A stretch of DNA of 7,097 nt from an uncultured Erysipelotrichaceae bacterium (GTDB taxonomy: Bacteria; Bacillota_I; Bacilli_A; Erysipelotrichales; Erysipelotrichaceae), in contig CALNCD010000100.1 in the NCBI GenBank assembly GCA_937874965.1, forward strand, positions 1 to 7,097, given 5' to 3'. Each line of letters starts with the position of its first letter. Position 1 is the stretch's first letter. Shown in pieces: positions 5,198-7,097 of this stretch. The notes under the pieces are model-generated. The model was not told where the DNA came from and did not search any database. It saw nothing but the letters and a program-made list of their open reading frames with translations. The position numbers were made by a program, and so were the translations under genes.

Positions 5198-6282
5198 GAG
5201 GAAGACGTCTCTATTTTTCCTCCCTTCTCAATAATCTGCTATGGGTACTCACCCTTTTGGGGGCACTCTATTTTGCCCTGACCTTCAACCTTAAGCTCGG
5301 CTGGATTGTCCTGTACTTCCTGGCCGGTATCTATGGCGTAAACATCATTACCCTGCTTTATCCGATTGCCCCCATTGAAACCATCAATGACGAGCCCCTG
5401 GACATCGATGCCAATCAGCCCAGCTTCACCTTGGCATTCCAGCTGAAACATCGTCAATATGATCCGCATTCCTTGCAAGCAACCCTGCGTGTTCCCCATA
5501 CATCCATCGTCTTGGAAACCTTGGAATGCCGCTATGACCATGATCAGCTGCTCCTTGCTTTTCCAACCGATATCCTTGGACGCGGCGTTTATCCGAATGC
5601 CCGGCTGACCCTGGTCTATTCCGACCGCTTTGGCATGTTCAAGCGCCGTCGGTCCATACTGCTCACCTCACCTCTTATCGTCAGCCCGCAATTGCGTCCA
5701 GAACTCGATGAGCCTTTCAACATCCTGTATCAGAACATCCGGCGCATTCCGTTGAGTCTGAGCGGCAGGAAGACCTTCGACCTCAAGAATATCCGTAAAT
5801 ATCAATCCGGGGATCACTTCAAACTCATCGACTGGAAAAGCACTTCCAAATCCAATGTTTTGATGTCCCGGGAATTAGAAGATGAACATCAGATGGATAC
5901 TGATATCCTCTTTATGGCTGATAACCAGGGAGGCTTTGAAGAAGCCCTGTCATTTTTCTATACCATTCAGAAAACAATGGATCTGACATCCTGGTCCATG
6001 CTGGATGATGAGGGAACATTGGCTGCTTCCATTCCTATGAACTTTGCTGCCTTGCAGCCCTATACTTCACTGTCATCGCTGATCCAGACACTGCATAATA
6101 CGCAACAGTCTACCCATCGAAAGATAATCATCACCAATACACTGCATGATGAACTGACGGCATTTCTCACTCAAGACCCTATTATGAATCATACCTTCGT
6201 GATTGTCTATTCCGGCACAAACCTGCCTGAACTGAAATACCAGGTTTCCCGTTTTGCTTCGAATCGAGGTCCTTCCCGATGA
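5194..6282 (+). CDS. DUF58 domain membrane protein, MoxR partner
   Basis: A 362-residue protein. Two adjoining hydrophobic helices at residues 13-31 and 34-55 anchor it to the membrane. The family's signature block follows a beta-rich region: IRKYQSGDHFKLIDWKSTSK (200-219), then L-x-SRELEDE (223-231). DUF58 is related to von Willebrand A domains; here the expected metal-binding DxSxS motif reads DNQGG (243-247), so a classical MIDAS site appears absent. The length is typical of the family. The start overlaps the MoxR stop by ATGA and lacks a clear ribosome binding site, fitting translation by coupling. The end overlaps the next start by ATGA. A role as membrane-bound partner or target of the MoxR ATPase is inferred from conserved gene order; the biochemical activity is not known. 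Confidence 0.9.
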   Translation: MRGRRLYFSSLLNNLLWVLTLLGALYFALTFNLKLGWIVLYFLAGIYGVNIITLLYPIAPIETINDEPLDIDANQPSFTLAFQLKHRQYDPHSLQATLRVPHTSIVLETLECRYDHDQLLLAFPTDILGRGVYPNARLTLVYSDRFGMFKRRRSILLTSPLIVSPQLRPELDEPFNILYQNIRRIPLSLSGRKTFDLKNIRKYQSGDHFKLIDWKSTSKSNVLMSRELEDEHQMDTDILFMADNQGGFEEALSFFYTIQKTMDLTSWSMLDDEGTLAASIPMNFAALQPYTSLSSLIQTLHNTQQSTHRKIIITNTLHDELTAFLTQDPIMNHTFVIVYSGTNLPELKYQVSRFASNRGPSR

Positions 6283-7097
6283 GTCAATGGCGTAAACTTG
6301 CCCTTGCCGGGCTTTCCTTTCTCTTCACTTACAGTATTCTCACCCAGTTTATGGCATCCACTACCATGAGCAATGCAATGCCCTTAACGCTTTTCATCGC
6401 GCTGGGAACAGTGATTCTCACATTTGTCAACCGCTATCGATTCAGTATTCCCTTGCTTGCCCTCGCCCTGCTTTTCTGCCTTTATCAATACTTCGGCGAA
6501 GGACTCTCCATAACGGCCTGGCTCGCTGTCTTTACCCGTGAAATCACGGAAGCGACCAGTCTCCTGTTAAGCCGGAATGCCAGTTACTTCCCGAACTCTT
6601 TAGGATTTACCCTCATCGGTGTCTTCTTTGCCTCTTTACTTATCATGCTGATTCGCCTGAAACACTGGAAGACTCCTTTTATCCTTGGATTAATCTATAC
6701 CTTTGTCTTGATTGCCTTGAACCTTTCGACATCCCTGCGGCCTATTCTGACCCTGTTAATCACCAATTTCCTGATTGCCGGACTCGTCCAGCCGAAGCGC
6801 TCATTGCCTTCCTTGGTAATTCCGATTCTCGTCGTCGCCTTAATCAGTGCGAATATCCCGACAGCACTGCCGATGCTTCAGCATTCCATTGAATCTTCGA
6901 CCATCGACCTGCGTAATTCACTTGCCAATGCATTGTTCAAGAAACTCCAGGAAATCGGTTCATCAACAGGAATCACGCTTTCGACAGGATTCAGTGAAAA
7001 CGATACACAGCTTGGAGGACCAATCAACGAAGACAACACAACGGTCTTCACTGCCCAGCAAACAGAACCCCATTATTGGAGGATTGAAGCCAAAGAA
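6279..7097 (+). CDS. TgpA-like membrane transglutaminase family protein, N-terminal part (partial)
   Basis: The frame is open from an ATG overlapping the DUF58 stop (ATGA) to the right edge, 273 codons. A GAGGT ribosome binding site lies 8 bases upstream (6266-6270). The N-terminal half has about seven predicted membrane helices near residues 7-25, 36-50, 56-71, 109-125, 133-149, 153-170 and 176-195. It is followed by an extracytoplasmic segment with GFSENDTQLGGPI (238-250) and a YWR motif (266-268). These resemble the linker of the TgpA (DUF3488) family, in which a membrane domain precedes an external transglutaminase-like Cys-His-Asp domain. That catalytic domain lies beyond the window, so activity cannot be judged. 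The position directly after MoxR and DUF58 is the standard gene order and strongly supports the call. Confidence 0.85.
   Translation, partial: MSQWRKLALAGLSFLFTYSILTQFMASTTMSNAMPLTLFIALGTVILTFVNRYRFSIPLLALALLFCLYQYFGEGLSITAWLAVFTREITEATSLLLSRNASYFPNSLGFTLIGVFFASLLIMLIRLKHWKTPFILGLIYTFVLIALNLSTSLRPILTLLITNFLIAGLVQPKRSLPSLVIPILVVALISANIPTALPMLQHSIESSTIDLRNSLANALFKKLQEIGSSTGITLSTGFSENDTQLGGPINEDNTTVFTAQQTEPHYWRIEAKE

Noticed and set aside
1..7097. CRISPR arrays, insertion sequences, tRNA genes, defence or toxin-antitoxin systems
   Set aside because: No regularly spaced repeats, transposase or integrase motifs, cloverleaf structures or small paired toxin genes were seen. The coding space is filled by housekeeping and envelope genes.

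Overview
This is chromosomal DNA from a low-to-moderate-GC Gram-positive bacterium, most likely Bacillota. The grounds are the strong AGGAGG-type ribosome binding sites, SigA-type promoters with TATAAT boxes, short GC stems followed by T runs as terminators, and a gene set (AzlCD, membrane-anchored polysaccharide deacetylase, MoxR/DUF58/transglutaminase operon) common in that phylum. The mix resembles Erysipelotrichia or lactobacilli-like lineages, but this placement is a guess from family resemblance. No mobile element, CRISPR array, tRNA or rRNA gene was seen. The only long non-coding stretch is about 210 bases (3499-3706), between the divergent deacetylase and J-domain genes.

Left part (1-2304): the 3' end of a MutS-family ATPase gene on the plus strand runs 45 bases into the end of the convergent azlD gene. 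On the minus strand, reading right to left, come an inosine/uridine-type nucleoside hydrolase, then azlC and azlD. The two azl genes overlap by ATGA and encode a branched-chain amino acid exporter. A good promoter for azlCD lies inside the last codons and spacer of the hydrolase gene.

Middle (2288-4174): a minus-strand gene encodes a membrane-anchored polysaccharide deacetylase with Ig-like modules and an intact NodB catalytic set. It has its own promoter and a terminator overlapping its stop codon. Divergent from it is a small J-domain protein with a Gln-rich linker and a C-terminal membrane segment, ended by a clear terminator. The shared intergenic region carries several short inverted repeats, one resembling a PerR/Fur box.

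Right part (4182-7097): a plus-strand operon encodes MoxR AAA+ ATPase, a DUF58 protein and a TgpA-like membrane transglutaminase. The genes are joined by two ATGA overlaps, and the last is cut by the window end. Such operons are widespread and are thought to act in cell-envelope processes, which fits the neighbouring deacetylase.

Translation starts were corrected using ribosome binding sites and promoters for the hydrolase (2227), deacetylase (3498), J protein (3707) and AzlC (1257). The region looks mostly ordinary. The points most worth a second look are the tail-anchored J protein with its repeat-rich promoter and the nucleoside hydrolase with altered active-site positions.
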